Assembly (NCBI GenBank): GCA_018398805.1
Contig: JAGFBZ010002399.1
Span: 177,752-241,751, forward strand
Direction of reading: 5' to 3'
Length of the DNA: 64,000 bases
Source of the DNA: Hirundichthys speculiger
Lineage: Eukaryota > Chordata > Actinopteri > Beloniformes > Exocoetidae
This document shows positions 1 through 10,813 of this stretch, piece by piece (the first letter of the stretch is position 1; each line of letters opens with the position of its first letter). A model generated the notes under the pieces. That model had not been told where the DNA came from. It searched no databases and saw only the letters and a program-made list of their open reading frames with translations. Made by a program: the position numbers and the translations under genes.

Positions 1-8
1 TATATATA

Positions 9-71
<63 letters not shown>

Positions 72-79
72 ATATATAT

Positions 80-136
<57 letters not shown>
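1..136. repeat. (TA)n microsatellite
   Basis: An almost pure TA dinucleotide run with a few interruptions fills the window edge, so its true length is unknown. It reads as a Tyr/Ile ladder in any overlapping ORF and carries no gene. Confidence 0.97.
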
Positions 137-139
<3 letters not shown>

Positions 140-365
140 GCACAGCTGTAGGCTATCACGGATTTTGAGGGGAAATGTCCCAAAGATCTCCTTGGTTTCC
201 TCCACAGCAAACATCTGAATAAGATCATGCCACAGCTGTACAGACTGATGTGTCTGGCCGTGACTATTCCGACATCCACCACAACTGCTGACCAGACATC
301 CTCTGATCTAAAGGAAATAAAAACATCTGCAAGGAATACGGTGATGCATAATCGAGAGGTAGAGC
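137..365. other. Unassigned sequence between TA repeat and MITE
   Basis: No convincing gene or repeat was recognised here. The last 8 bases (358-365, GGTAGAGC) are the left target-site duplication of the MITE that follows. Confidence 0.5.
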
Positions 366-540
366 CTGGGGCGCCGAAAAGGGGGGGTAAAGGATACGGA
401 TTATAGGGGCCCATGATTGAGGGGGGCCCAGAGAGGCCCCTAATGATGATCAAAAATAGCATCAACAAATTTCGCCGCTGTGTTGGGGGGCCCGGTAAAG
501 ATTCTTTTCATGGGGCCCAAAATCCCTAGCGGCGCCCCTG
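366..540. mobile_element. hAT-type MITE, 175 bp, perfect 8-bp TSD
   Basis: The ends form a terminal inverted repeat, CTGGGGCGCCG on the left and the complement of CAGGGGCGCCG on the right (10 of 11 match). The element is flanked on both sides by GGTAGAGC (358-365 and 541-548). An 8-bp duplication with short inverted ends is the signature of hAT superfamily insertion. It has no coding capacity, so a transposase from elsewhere would have been needed. The interior is rich in GGGCCC-type blocks. Confidence 0.85.
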
Positions 541-574
541 GGTAGAGCCATTTGTGCACGTCCACATGTGACCA

Positions 575-833
575 GGTGGACGCACATTTATGCCATTTGG
601 ACAGGCTCTTTTACACGCCGACATGCGGGTTGCGCTTTCCGCAAACTCGGTAGCTTGCACTACCCCCTATCCTAAACCCGCAATCGCAAGATACAGAGAT
701 TGCGGAAAGTGCAAAAGACACGCCCATTGCCACACCTACAATGTGAGAAAGGGTGTCGGCATAGCAGGTAGCGGCTTTAGGGATGTGGCCTGCTATCCGC
801 AATTTGCGGATAGCAGGTAGCGGGAGGTGTATA
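575..833 (+). repeat. Unclassified interspersed repeat 'R', copy 1
   Basis: About 250 bp match, in inverse orientation, the interior of the element at 14448-14866. Shared words include GCAAAAGACACGCCCATTG-like and CACACCTACAATGTGAG. Both copies are built from variants of CGCTACCTGCTATCC and GCGGGTAGC, giving local palindromes such as the pair around TGCTATCCGCAAATTTGCGG-like sequence near 800-823. It directly abuts a decayed gypsy pol fragment. No protein family was recognised. Confidence 0.6.
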
Positions 834-1445
834 AGGCCTATGAGTACCTGGTGCAGCCATTCGGGCTTGTCAGTAGTCCTTCAGTATTCCATTTTTTCAT
901 CAATGATATGTTTCACTGAGTCGTAGTGTGTATATATAGATGACAATGATCTACTCCGACTCCTATAAGGATCATATCGGACTAATTGCTCATAATCTAT
1001 ATGCCAAATTGGAAAAGTGTGAGTTTCGCCAGACAATGGTGTCGTTCCTCTGCTATGTCATCAGCTCGTTAGCCATGAATGAGAAGAAGGTTTACTTGGT
1101 AGTCAACTGCCCACAACCTGTCACTGTGAAGGAGTAACAACGCTTCCTGGGCTTTGCTAATTTCTACCAATGGTTCATCCATGGTTTCAGCTCAATTGCA
1201 GCTCCCGACATCTATAGCTCACAAGGGAAAGCAATGTCTGGTGTGGACATCGGCCGCCACACTTGCATTCCGAGACATGAAGGAGCGATTTGCTACAGCT
1301 CCTATTCTACACCACCCCAATCCTGAATGAGAATTCATTGTGGAGATGCATATATCCAGCATCGGCATCGGCATTTTCTCGGAATGGAAAGGAGACCCTC
1401 CTAAATTGTATTCCTGTGCATTCTTTTCCCATAAGCTCTGTCCCA
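834..1445 (+). pseudogene. Decayed Ty3/gypsy pol fragment (RT to RNase H)
   Basis: Translated pieces in shifting frames match the gypsy polymerase. YEYLVQPFGL at the start corresponds to the usual [10 protein letters not shown] block of reverse transcriptase. A stretch at 940-1137 corresponds to the fingers/thumb region (KLEKCEF motif). [13 protein letters not shown] near 1141-1180 is the [11 protein letters not shown] block, and EFIVEMHISSIGIGI near 1330-1370 is the start of RNase H, where functional copies carry [12 protein letters not shown]. Stops and frameshifts are numerous and the catalytic YxDD box is lost. No LTRs were found, so this is an old internal relic, related to but much older than the element at 15785-21407. 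Confidence 0.8.
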
Positions 1446-2095
1446 TTTGAGCACCCCCTGCTGAGAACATGTTCCCGCAGCTATGTCTGCGAGCGACTCG
1501 CGACTGTGTCTCGTGTGAATATGTAGCTTGTAACATTGACATCGTAACTTAAGCATGGCAGAAAGTGTTAATAGCACGCAGGACATTTACCAACCCACTA
1601 AAATGATGAAGTCCAAGGTCTGAGCATATTTTTTATTTAAGAATGCCGAGGGTCAACCGGTGGAGGACAGTTATCCTGTCTGCAGAGCACTTCTTTATAT
1701 TTTATTGTAATTTCTACAAGCAACTTGAAGGAGCTAAGGCTAATGCTTCAAGCTACTGAGATGTTTGACCAAGAGTAACCTGGTCGACGCGCTTCGCTAA
1801 CTCGCATTTGGTAAACGTTACCGTTGCGTGTTGATCGAAAAAAGGACCGGAACGATGTTCTTCTGATGCAGTTAAAATATTAATTTATTCCATTAACTGA
1901 TCCGACAACCATAACGCCAGCAGTTAGCGCCACAGCGGTCAAAAACCTTTTGCCCTTCCGGGTCAAACACCTAACCAATAACAGGCAGCTACCTTTATAC
2001 CTGACCCTCAGGTAACAACACAGCGACACCCACAGACACACAGAGTGAACTACAATTCAGAACAACATATTTGGCTTCTATACAACTGTTTCTTT
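1446..2095. other. No gene recognised
   Basis: Mixed-composition sequence with only short, unconvincing ORFs. The part from about 1770 to 2060 has higher CpG content than its surroundings and could be a solo LTR, but no second copy or clean boundary is visible. Confidence 0.4.
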
Positions 2096-2514
2096 ATTTA
2101 CACATTTATACATATTTAAGGTTCAGCTTAAAGTCTAAAGTTTATTTCATTTAAAGTTGCACAATAATTTTTGTTCCTGATAATTGTTTGCATATTTTGA
2201 CCTACTATGGTTGTTAAAGTGTTTATTTAAATTTGCACCAGACAAATACGCTTTGTTCCTGTTATTTATTTTGTTCATTTAACATAAAACCTCTTTCTGT
2301 GCCAGTTGTTTGCCTTTTTAATGTGAAAGTTTTGGCTTCTGGTGTTTTAGTATGACAAGAAATTCACAAGATTTTGTGAAATTATTTAAATGTATGTGAT
2401 TTTTGGACATTTGTACAGCAATGAAGAATATTGCGATAATATCGTAAACCATGATAATTTGGTCACTATAATCGAGATATCAAATTTTGTATATCGTTAC
2501 ATCCCTACTGGAGA
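2096..2514. mobile_element. Probable hAT element right-end fragment
   Basis: The segment is AT-rich. It ends in a block of the form ATCGTAAACCATGATAAT ... ATATCGTTACATCCCTA, the typical subterminal sequence and end of fish hAT elements whose tip reads TAGGGATGT. No matching left end or 8-bp duplication was found, so only the right end survives, or the left has diverged. No transposase reading frame remains. Confidence 0.5.
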
Positions 2515-3309
2515 ACTACTGGCAGCAGGTTGGAAGCATGAGGTCCATCAGGCCAAAGAGAGTTTTCTAAATCTGAGTGGGAAAAAAAACTGTCATCACA
2601 AGTAAATCGATTGTAACAAAGAAAAAAAATGTAATTGGTTCTGATGTAATCTATAATGTGATGCTACATTGAAAGGACCGTGTTATCCTGTCATCTAAGG
2701 CTACGTTGGCCAACATCCCGCTCCAACTTGAACGCTTCAGATGCTTGAAAGAAAACCAGTACAGAAAGCTGACAGCTGACAGGAATCAGACGTCTCTGGC
2801 CACTTAATGACATCGTTCATCCTCTTTGATGGAGGCAGCTTGGGTGGCCATTCTGGCATCCTTCTGACAGTTCTTCCGGTTAATGCTGGCGGCCATTGAT
2901 AGTCAACAACATCACATTCTAGAATAGTTTTCCTGACAGTCCTTATGATTTGGGTGCCCAATAGCAACAAAGCAGGACTGTAGTCTTATTTAATTCCTTT
3001 GTAAATGCCTTAAAAGATGTTTATCTCGACAGTTTACCGCTGGTCAATTTCATTTGGATGTTTTTACCTCCAAAAAGAGGAGAGAGGGGGCAATACACAC
3101 AGACAGAGCACCCAGATGTGCTCCTCCCCTCTACTGGAGACTGACCAGGAGCAAAACTGAGCAAGAAGGAGGAATTTTAAATGATCTTCTCCGAATTGTT
3201 GTGCAGAATGTGAGATCGCTGTCACAAGAAATGCAAGAATGACAAAGACAAAATATGGCACCAAGGATTTAAGGGCGGTTTGTGTTACCACAATATGACT
3301 GCAGAAACA
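2515..3309. other. No gene recognised
   Basis: Several ORFs of 60-80 codons lie on both strands but none resembles a known family or has exon-like boundaries. Appears to be ordinary intergenic DNA. Confidence 0.45.
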
Positions 3310-4781
3310 CACTATATTTCCAAAAGTATTCTCTCACCTGCCTTGACTCACATATGAGCTTTAGCTCCTCCCATTCCTAATCAATATGACGTGGCTACGT
3401 GGCTATATGACTTTGCAGCTAGAACAGCTTCAACTCTTCTGTGAAGGCTGTCCACAAGGTTTAGGAGTGTGTTTATGGGGATTTTTGTTTATTCTTCCAG
3501 AAGAACATTAGTGAGGTCAAACACTGATGTTGGACCAGAAGGTCTGGATCTCAGTCTCTGCTCTAATTCATCCCAAAGGTCTTCTATCAGGTTGAGGTCA
3601 GGACTCTGTGCAGGCCAGTCAAGTTCATCCACACCAGACTCTTCCATCCATGTCTTTATGGACCTTGCTTTGTGCGCTGGTGCACAGTCATGTTGAAGAG
3701 GAAGGGACCAGCTCCAAACTGGTCCCACAAAGTTGGGATCATGGAATTGTCCAAAATGTCTTGGTCTGCTGAAGCAGAGTTCCTTTCACTGGAACAAAGG
3801 GGCCAAGCCCAGCTCCTGAAAAACAACCCCACACCATAACCCCCCCTCCACCAAACTTTACACTTGGATCAATGCAGTCAGACCAGTACCGTTCTCCTGG
3901 AAACCACCAAACCCAGACTCTTCCATCAGATCACCAGATGGAGAAGTGTGGTTCTTCACTCCAGAGAACGTTCCTCCACTGCTCTAGAGTCCAGTGGTGG
4001 CTGCTTTACTCCACTGCATCTGACGCTTTGCATTGTTCTTGGTGATGTCTGGCTTGGATGCAGCTGCGTCACCATGGAAACTAGGGCTGGGTTAAACGAT
4101 TATTTTTGTAATCGATTAATCTAGAAAATAGTTTTTTGATGCATCGATTAATCTAACGATTCATTTTTAAATCCGATTTCGATTCGATTTCGATTCGATT
4201 ATCGATTATCTCCCCATAATTTGACCTATATAGCAATTAATGCAAATTTATCTCCATGAATAAAACACAAATTTCTTCTTTCAAGTTCAAAAATGAATTG
4301 TATTGAACAATACAACAATAAAGTGCACACAGTTGTAGTGCAATGGAATCCTATAATAAAAAAATAATAAAATAAAACTTTCCTTCAATAAATAAAACAG
4401 CAAAAAACACAATCTGAACCAAAATCTTATCAACATAAAATAAATAAAAAATAACAGCAGCGGTGACAGCTGCAATTTACAAAACAACACAATGTGTGAC
4501 AGCAGCAACTTAGCCTAATCATTTAAATCTGTGAAATAAATAACAAATAATTCAAGTATTAGGCCTATTACAGTTAAGTGAACAGTAGTTTAATTTTTAG
4601 TAGTTAGGATGCTCTCAGTAAGTGCAGCAGCCTCCTGGGGGGTGCAGGGGGGGTGTTTTTTTTCATCTGATAGTACAAACTTTTCTGCTTATCCCTGTCC
4701 CAGAAAACATAAATCACAAACACAGTGCACAGGTTAAAAAAAAATATACTTCTAAATGATCTGCCCATACCAATAAAGTAT

Positions 4782-4841
<60 letters not shown>
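4782..4841. repeat. (TAA)n microsatellite
   Basis: About 19 uninterrupted TAA/ATA units inside the hAT element. Confidence 0.97.
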
Positions 4842-4844
<3 letters not shown>

Positions 4845-4996
4845 ACATTAACCTAAAAGTTGAAAGTTAAACTAACTTTAGCGTGTATTTGAGGAGTGTG
4901 TGTCTGTGTCAGTTAAAAAAAGAAAGTGCGTCGGCAAGAGGCGAGTGTGTGAGGCGCGTGTGCGTGTTTAAGTGGGCACATGTTCTGTGTGTGCAA

Positions 4997-5278
4997 TAGA
5001 GATGCGCGGATGAACCGCGCACCCGCGGGCGGAGCGGATAATCCGCATATCGGGCGGATGACTCGTCAAAAAATAATACTTTAATTAAATTCGGGCGGGT
5101 TGCGGTTGAAGCACTCAAATAATAATAAGAAAAAATATTTTACATATTATTAAAAAGGATGGCGGGTCGGTTCGGTTTTGAAAATTGGTGAAAAAACGTT
5201 CCTGCAAATGGATAGCGGGCGGATAGAGATTTTAAGAAGCGGTTGCAGGTTAAAATATACGTCATCCGCGCATCTCTA
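4997..5278. mobile_element. hAT-type MITE, 282 bp, nested in hAT
   Basis: A 17-bp perfect inverted repeat, TAGAGATGCGCGGATGA, bounds the element. The flanks are perfect 8-bp duplications GTGTGCAA (4989-4996 and 5279-5286). The interior is rich in GCGGGCGG and ATCCGC words. It has no ORF. It inserted into the hAT element, which inserted into the Tc1 element: three layers. Confidence 0.93.
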
Positions 5279-5384
5279 GTGTGCAAGGCTGGAGCACAAG
5301 TTACGTGGTGCGGTTTGGATGAATGACGGGGTTAATCACCGCAAACAAGGAAAGAAAAAAAAGTTGAAAACTTACGGCGTCTTC

Positions 5385-5560
5385 TCCTTCACACAAGCAG
5401 CTCCCGCGTGCCTCTTCTTAAGGTGCTGGTGCATCGCGGTAGTGCTTTTATGATATGCCATCTCTATTTTTGCACAGGTCACAGACCACCGAATCGTTCC
5501 CTTTAGGTGTAAAGTACTCCCATAGTTTTGACATCCTGTTACGAGATAGCTTCTTCTCCC
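5385..5560 (-). pseudogene. BED zinc-finger exon of hAT transposase, frameshifted
   Basis: On the minus strand a C-x2-C pair (reading VVCDLCK) is followed, in another frame, by [21 protein letters not shown], which supplies the H-x4-H of a BED finger and the typical TTxMxxHLKxxH helix. The two halves are separated by a one-base difference in a T5 run at 5467-5471. BED fingers are the N-terminal DNA-binding domains of many hAT transposases; here it binds nothing testable because the downstream catalytic domain is missing. A CpG-rich stretch lies upstream towards 5640. Confidence 0.8.
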
Positions 5561-6146
5561 CCGACTCGCTGCTACTCGATACCGCGCCGCCGCCATTTTT
5601 TGATTCTGAGTGACGACGCATCGACGTGCAGATTTTGCGTCGACGTATTTTTTGCGTCGACGTAATCGATGACGTCGACGCGTCGTCCCAGCCCTAATGG
5701 AAACCCATTCATGAAGCTCTCTGCACTGTTGTTGAGCTGATCTGCAGGACACATGAAGTTTGGAGGTCTGTAGTGATCGACTCTGCAGAAAGTTGGTGAC
5801 CTCTTCTCACTATGTTCTTCAGCATCCTCTGACCCCGCCCCCTCAGTTTACCTGTCCTACCACTTCATAGCTGAGTTGCTGTCGTTTCCAAACACTTCTA
5901 TTTCCTGATAATCCATCTGACAGTTGACTGTGGAATATTTAGGAGAGAGGAAATTTCACCACTGGATTTGTTTCTCAGATGTCATCCTATCACAGTTCCA
6001 CCTGGAATTCACTGAGCTCCTGAGAGAGACCCATTCTTTCACAGATGTTTCTAGAAACAGTCTGCATGTCTAGGTGATTCATTTATACACCTGTGGACAT
6101 GGAAGTGACTGGAACACCTGATTCTGATACTTTTGGCAATATAGTG

Positions 6147-6669
6147 TATATTGGACTCCAGAACCACTTCACGTGGCCTTCGTGCACGCGCACAGCGGAA
6201 GAGGAGGGATTGCAGCGTTCGTTAGCAGCAGATGGTGTGATCCTGGAGATGCTGCCATGAATGAGAGTTTGTGCATCTGGATGTTCAAGTGTTGGCTGCG
6301 AGTTTGCATTCATGTTTTCCAGCGACAGATTTCGTTCCTGCTGCCCATCGACGCTGCGTGCTTCGGCATCGGCTCAAACCGCGGAGCTCATCGAGTTTTC
6401 AAACACCTCTCTCTGCTACGCGTTCAACTTTCCTGTAGTCTGTTGACTAATTTTGATTTTGTTTTTTTCTTAATATTTATTTTCAGTTTATATTGCAGCA
6501 AATTAATTTCCCTCAGGAGATTAATAAAGTATTATTCTGTTGAATTGCATTCATTCTCTCTCAGCAGTTCCAACGTCTCCATTTCTCATTTTAGTCCCTG
6601 AGTGCTCCGTTGCTGTATGATTATCTTTCCAAACCCGTCTCTTCCTCTGCCACAGTTTGTCTTCTCTAC
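6147..6669. other. No gene; short LINE 3' end at 6490-6550
   Basis: Mostly unassigned. Near 6510-6550 the sequence CCCTCAGGAGATTAATAAAG followed by TATTATTCTGTTGAATTGC resembles the extreme 3' end of the CR1/Rex-type LINE seen at 62205-62378. A 142-codon ORF (6173-6601) here shows no family resemblance. Confidence 0.45.
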
Positions 6670-7382
6670 TATGGAGCCCCGTTTGGGTCATAATTCAATG
6701 AATAAATGACTCTATTATTATGAAATACAGGTGTTTATTATTATGAAATACATGTTTATTATTATGAAATATTTCCCATTATTATGAAAAAATGTAATTA
6801 TTATGAAATATATTTTTATTATTATTTAATCTTAGTTTAATGCATAAAATTTTTTTTTAGAATGGCTTTTTTTTATCTAAGAATGAGTTTTTACATAATG
6901 GCTTCCTTTTTCATAAGAATGAGCTTTTACATAATAATGACATTTTGCCACTGGGCGGGACCAGTGGTTGACCTGCACACTCATTGGCTGATCCTTCTCC
7001 ATTCTACGCTCTGACATCGACTAGTTTTGGCCGTGAGGTCCCGTTAGCAGCGGGCCGTGACATCATCAAGGTGCGCTCCTACTGGCCTGGAGTATATACA
7101 TTGCACCTCTCGCCCACTATCGATGTTCACTGTTCTGTTGCTTATGCCTCAATGAAAGAGCAGCCAATCACATAAATGGCTCCGCCCTCTCTGCTGTGAT
7201 TGACACACAAATCATTCTTATGAAAAACTGAGCCATTATTATGTAAAAGCTCATTCTTATGAAAAACGGAACCATTATCATAATAATGGGAAATATTATT
7301 ATAAAAATAAAATAAAAACACCTGTATTTCATAATAATAGACTCATTTATTCATTGAATTATGACCCAAACGGGGCTCCATA
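6670..7382. mobile_element. 713-bp foldback element with long inverted repeats
   Basis: The first and last ~75 bases are inverted copies with one or two mismatches (TATGGAGCCCCGTTTGGGTC at each tip). They are followed by inner inverted repeats built from ATTATTATGAAAT and CATTCTTATGAAAAA motifs. The flanks carry CTCTAC (6664-6669 and 7383-7388), with a T following on both sides, so a 6- or 7-bp duplication. The non-repeated core (about 6950-7200) has no recognisable protein. The superfamily is not clear: duplication length fits neither Tc1 (TA) nor hAT (8 bp) well. Confidence 0.8.
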
Positions 7383-7388
7383 CTCTAC

Positions 7389-7929
7389 TCACCTGGTCTG
7401 AGTTGTCTCTCACATCTGGTAAGAGCCTTGTTCCACCCTCGCCTCGCCTTCCCAGCTCTGACTCTCGTCACCATCGTCTTGGCCCCGTTCACCCTCTCCG
7501 TCTCCATCGGACGACAGTGAACAGCCGGTGCGGAGCGCTCGGGCGAAATAGCACCCACTGATGAATGCTGATCCCGTCCCGGCAGTCGCTGCCCCCCCAG
7601 TCGCTGTTGGCACTTAGGCCTCCTGAACACAGATGCCACTTTTCATTTGTCACATGCAAATGGGACCAACGGGGAAGGTTTCTCGTGCATAAAAAAGCAC
7701 CGATGTGCACCACCTTGACTCGCCCACACATAGTGTCAGACATAAACACAAGTCAAGGAGCACAGGATTCGAATACACTGAATAAATACCAGTATTATTG
7801 AGACTGCAGCTCTCATCTAAACTTAGAGAGAATCTTTAGACAGGAAAAGTCAACATAATTATTCAGAAAATGTCACAAACTCATGAAAATTTTAAATTAA
7901 TTCGAAACAGTATTATATTGTTGCAGTAA
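7389..7929. other. No gene recognised
   Basis: CpG-richer segment to about 7620, then AT-rich. Several overlapping ORFs occur on both strands but with no consistent family match. Confidence 0.4.
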
Positions 7930-8375
7930 AAGTAATTGACCTTTCGGTAAGCGCCACCCCCTCCCTAGTTACTGTTGCTAGGTCGGACAAACTTGCTGCT
8001 CCTGCGTTAAGGACTGTGTTAATTCGCTATTTTTCCGATGTGTATCATCAGTGTTAATATTATACTATAATAACGCCATGGTGAAATATTGCAGCTGGGG
8101 ACCTGCAACAGTGACTCGAGGTGTCCAGAACATTTGGAGGGACATTTTATTCCCTTTCCCAAGATAAAACAAATGCTGGAAAAGTTGTTCCCGTCCACAC
8201 AAGCAACTGAACGTGGGGAAAGTTACAAAACACACCTACATTTACTCCAAGGTAAGTTTACTTTGTTTATTAGATGATTGATTTAACCACCGTTTAGTAA
8301 AAGTAATAATATGATTTAGCAGGCAGGGAGGGTGATGAGTTCTCTGTTAGCATTAGCTCTGGTCCATAGGTCTGT
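7930..8375 (+). pseudogene. THAP-domain repeat, copy 1
   Basis: A 5' flank beginning TTGACCTTTCGG is followed by an ATG at 8078 and then THAP-type finger sequence: GTCNSDSRCPEHLEG and FIPFPKIKQMLEKL on the plus strand. The closest THAP features are the clustered Cys, the FPK block and a trailing basic segment. The ATG is out of frame with the rest, and the same misfit occurs in the copies at 43745-44125 and 53155-53730. A splice-like GGTAAG follows at about 8250, and ~100 bp of shared downstream sequence extends to 8375. THAP domains are DNA-binding heads of P-element-type transposases and of host proteins; which of these is the source cannot be told here. Confidence 0.65.
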
Positions 8376-8815
8376 CCCACACCAGAGCTATGTTAACATG
8401 AGACAGTCGCAGCATTGTATTAATACAATTAATAAAGTGATGTTAACATCACAAGCCTCAGCTTATACCTAACAAAATAAATATCCAGGGCCATATATAT
8501 TTGTAGACAACAAGGCAGGCTGATAGCTGGCTAGCGAGCTCTGGTCCATAGTAGAGAAGTCATCGACACTTCATCCTTTCTCCTGAGTCACCTGCCTCCA
8601 ATCCTTAAACTATAAATAAAATCCATCTTTTCCCTTCAGAGTTTGTGTGTTGGTCCTCCGTTCCTGGTTATCACTCTGCAAAGTGACTTGGACGCCTTTG
8701 TTTCCTTGTGCTTTGGGGCTCCATGTTGCATAAGGGCAGATTTAGAGGTCACGAGAAGGTCATTGGTGACTTTGGCAAAAGCAGATGAAATATGAACCCC
8801 GATCCAAATTCATCA
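8376..8815. other. No gene recognised
   Basis: Unassigned. The phrase GCTCTGGTCCATAG occurs twice (about 8358 and 8540), suggesting an old local duplication. Confidence 0.4.
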
Positions 8816-9245
8816 TTACCCTCTTCCAAGGAGGTTCTGTTTTTGCTGCCGTTTATCTGTCTGTCTGTCTATGTTCAAGATAACTCAAAAAGTTATGGAT
8901 GGATTTTGATGAAATTTTCAGGAGTTGTCAGAAATGTGAAAAGGAAGAACTGATTTTATTTTGGCTGTGATCCAGAAGAAATCCTGGATTCTGAATCACT
9001 TTCAAATTTTCGATAACATTGCAGTCAATGGGGCCGAAAATTTGTTTTCTCAATATCTCTGTTAATTATTGCCCAAAAACTCATGAAATTTGACTCAGGG
9101 ATTGATAATCGAAACCTCTATCAAATTTCAAAGGCTGATCCGGATCTGATCCAGAACACGGATTTTATTGCAATCTGTAAATCGCTATATGGGGGAACTG
9201 TTGTGTTTGGTGGAGGTCTGCGCTCTCCGAGTGCTTTTCTAGTTA
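8816..9245 (+). repeat. Interspersed repeat 'S', copy 1
   Basis: About 250-300 bp of this segment match 47520-47825 in inverse orientation (shared words include CAAATTTTCGATAACATTGC-like, AATTATTGCCCAAAA, GGATCTGATCCAGAA and GGAGGTCTGCGCTCTCCGAG). It starts with CAAGGAGGTTCTGTTTT and TCTGTCTGTCTG, a form common in fish repeats. No protein or clear termini were found. Confidence 0.7.
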
Positions 9246-9439
9246 ATATTGTGTCTACAAAGATAATCATTTCGCTGAGTCTCACTTTTCTCCAGGAGTT
9301 TGGAAATGACAGTGGCTGATTCAGATCAACAAAACCTTCATAACATCAAAAAATGTCCAGAATACTGTGGAGAAGATAGCCGAATCATCAACCAAGCGTA
9401 GCCTCGTGCAAATCACCCGTGAACAGGAAAAACATTAAA

Positions 9440-9775
9440 ACATCATGAATCAGATCCTTTGGACACCAGCTCATGATCCAAAGTACAACACACGTGTCAG
9501 AAATGGTGGAGGCGCCGTTCTGGTGTGGGCGTGTTAACCACCGGTGTTAACTGATGATGTGACTGCTGACAGAACTGGGCTCCATGAACGCCGTGATGAA
9601 CAGGAGGGCAGTCTGATACCCTCTGGTCACATTCAGCTGAACAGAACGACGCTCCACAGCGCACCTGGATAATGACCCGAAACAGACTGCCAAAGCAAGT
9701 TAACTTTTTCAAAGGAAAAGGAGTATTCTTCAACGTCTGAGTCAGCCAAGAGAGCAACACTGTCCTGCAGATCCT
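9440..9775 (+). pseudogene. Tc1-like transposase relic
   Basis: Plus-strand pieces match the central DDE region of Tc1 transposases. PKYNTRVRNGGGAVLVWAC corresponds to the conserved VKHGGGSVMVWGCF block. HLDNDPKQTAKAS near 9660-9710 corresponds to QDNDPKHTA, with the second catalytic Asp still visible. The pieces are joined by stops and frameshifts, and no inverted repeats were found, so it is an old fragment. Confidence 0.6.
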
Positions 9776-10813
9776 AGATGTTTCCCTGCTTCAGTGCACC
9801 TGAGTCCAATGAACCCATCGTTAATAAACTCAACAAACACACCTGGATGACGAGCTGGTGGTGGTTCAACATCTAACACAAGCAGGGCAGTGGACCTTGA
9901 GGACCGGAGCTGAAGACCCCTGCGACGGAGCAGGACGGCCCACAAATGAAGAGCAGCTGGAGACGGCTGCAGTGAATGCTGGGAATCCATCTGCACGCAG
10001 GAAAGTCAAAATGGGCTCCAGACCTCAGGACCATCACTGACTGCTGAACATTTTCATCCATGTATATTATCATGTTTATAATTACGTCACGTTTGCTAAA
10101 TATTTGAGATACTTTGCTTAAAATGGCTGTAATTATTTCACGGTAAATGGCACATTTTTGTAAATATGTGGAAATCCTGGATGGACATCAACACTTTGAT
10201 GACATCTCTATTGTTTTTATTTTGAATAAAATAATCCTGGTGGTGTATAAAGACAAAAAAAGGGGAAAAAAAGCGTGAACCCGACTGTGCAGAGTAAAAA
10301 ATAAATCAAGTCAGAAAATACTGCTGGATTAAAATGAAAAAAAAAAAAAGGAAGAAACAATTTTCTGAGAGATGCTGCCTTTAACTCCCAGATAATTTTC
10401 TCTCCCTGGGCAGGGTGGAGGAGAACTACTGCTGATAATTAAAAAGAGCGAGGTCGGGGAGGAAAGCACCAACATGATTGAGGTTCCTGGCCAATTAACT
10501 GGAGATCACTTAAATGGTCGGGGAGCAGAAGAGGTCGTTATCCTTAAATGTTCTAAAGAAGCCCATTAGTGCCGTCCAGAGCTAAAGCCACGGCTCTTCC
10601 ACTTCTTTCATTTTCAACGATAAAACGACAGAACTGACGCCGTCACACAGGAGGAAGCTGCACCTTCCTGATGCTCTTGAACCCGTCGCAGCCCTGAAGT
10701 GACACGCTTTCGCTTTTACCTTTCAAGCCTCTCAGCAGCTGGAGCGTTGTAACTTAAAAACACCATTCAAGTGGTTTTTAGTTCAATGTTTCTGGTTTCT
10801 TCAAAGGCTGGAA
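9776..10813. other. Unique DNA, possible conserved non-coding element
   Basis: No gene is supported. The stretch 10370-10640 is unlike the repeats around it and is packed with homeodomain-type cores (CAGATAATTTTC, TGATAATTAAAAAG, GCCAATTAACTGG, CCATTAGTG). That is typical of developmental enhancers, but only alignment to other fish genomes would establish it. Confidence 0.35.

Larger units (their letters stand above)
4082..5696 (-). mobile_element. hAT transposon, 1615 bp, perfect 8-bp TSD
   Basis: The element starts TAGGGCTGGG and ends CCCAGCCCTA, and is flanked by perfect copies of ATGGAAAC (4074-4081 and 5697-5704). Subterminal repeats around CGACGTCGACGCGTCG and ATCGATT are dense at both ends. 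The minus strand keeps a BED zinc-finger exon close to the right end, but the catalytic RNase-H-like core is absent, so this is an internal deletion derivative. Inside it lie a TAA microsatellite and a second, smaller hAT-type MITE. Confidence 0.93.
3489..5760 (-). pseudogene. Tc1-like transposase pseudogene (split by hAT)
   Basis: Fragments on the minus strand in several frames match a DDE Tc1 transposase. The longest piece (3489-3728) contains HDCAPAHKARSIKTWMEE, with the second catalytic Asp position substituted, then WPAQSPDLNLIEDLWDELE, which holds the conserved SPDLN-IE block with the third acidic catalytic residue. The upstream part (5705-5760) includes a [17 protein letters not shown] segment and is separated from the rest by the 1.6-kb hAT insertion. 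At least four frameshifts or stops are present, so no active enzyme can be made. Confidence 0.8.
3310..6146 (-). mobile_element. Tc1/mariner-like transposon, degraded, with nested hAT
   Basis: Left end CACTATATTTCCAAAAGTAT and right end, read inward, CACTATATTGCCAAAAGTAT match at all but one position. TA follows the right end (6147-6148); the left duplication has mutated. Removing the hAT insertion at 4082-5696 leaves about 1.2 kb, a normal size for a Tc1-like element. The minus strand encodes a decayed transposase. The element was already present when the hAT landed, because the hAT's 8-bp duplication copies Tc1 sequence. Confidence 0.85.

Noticed and set aside
3864..4124. 86-codon plus-strand ORF
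   Set aside because: Antisense shadow of the Tc1 transposase relic running into the hAT tip.
6173..6601. 142-codon plus-strand ORF
   Set aside because: Runs across a LINE 3' end fragment; no domain.
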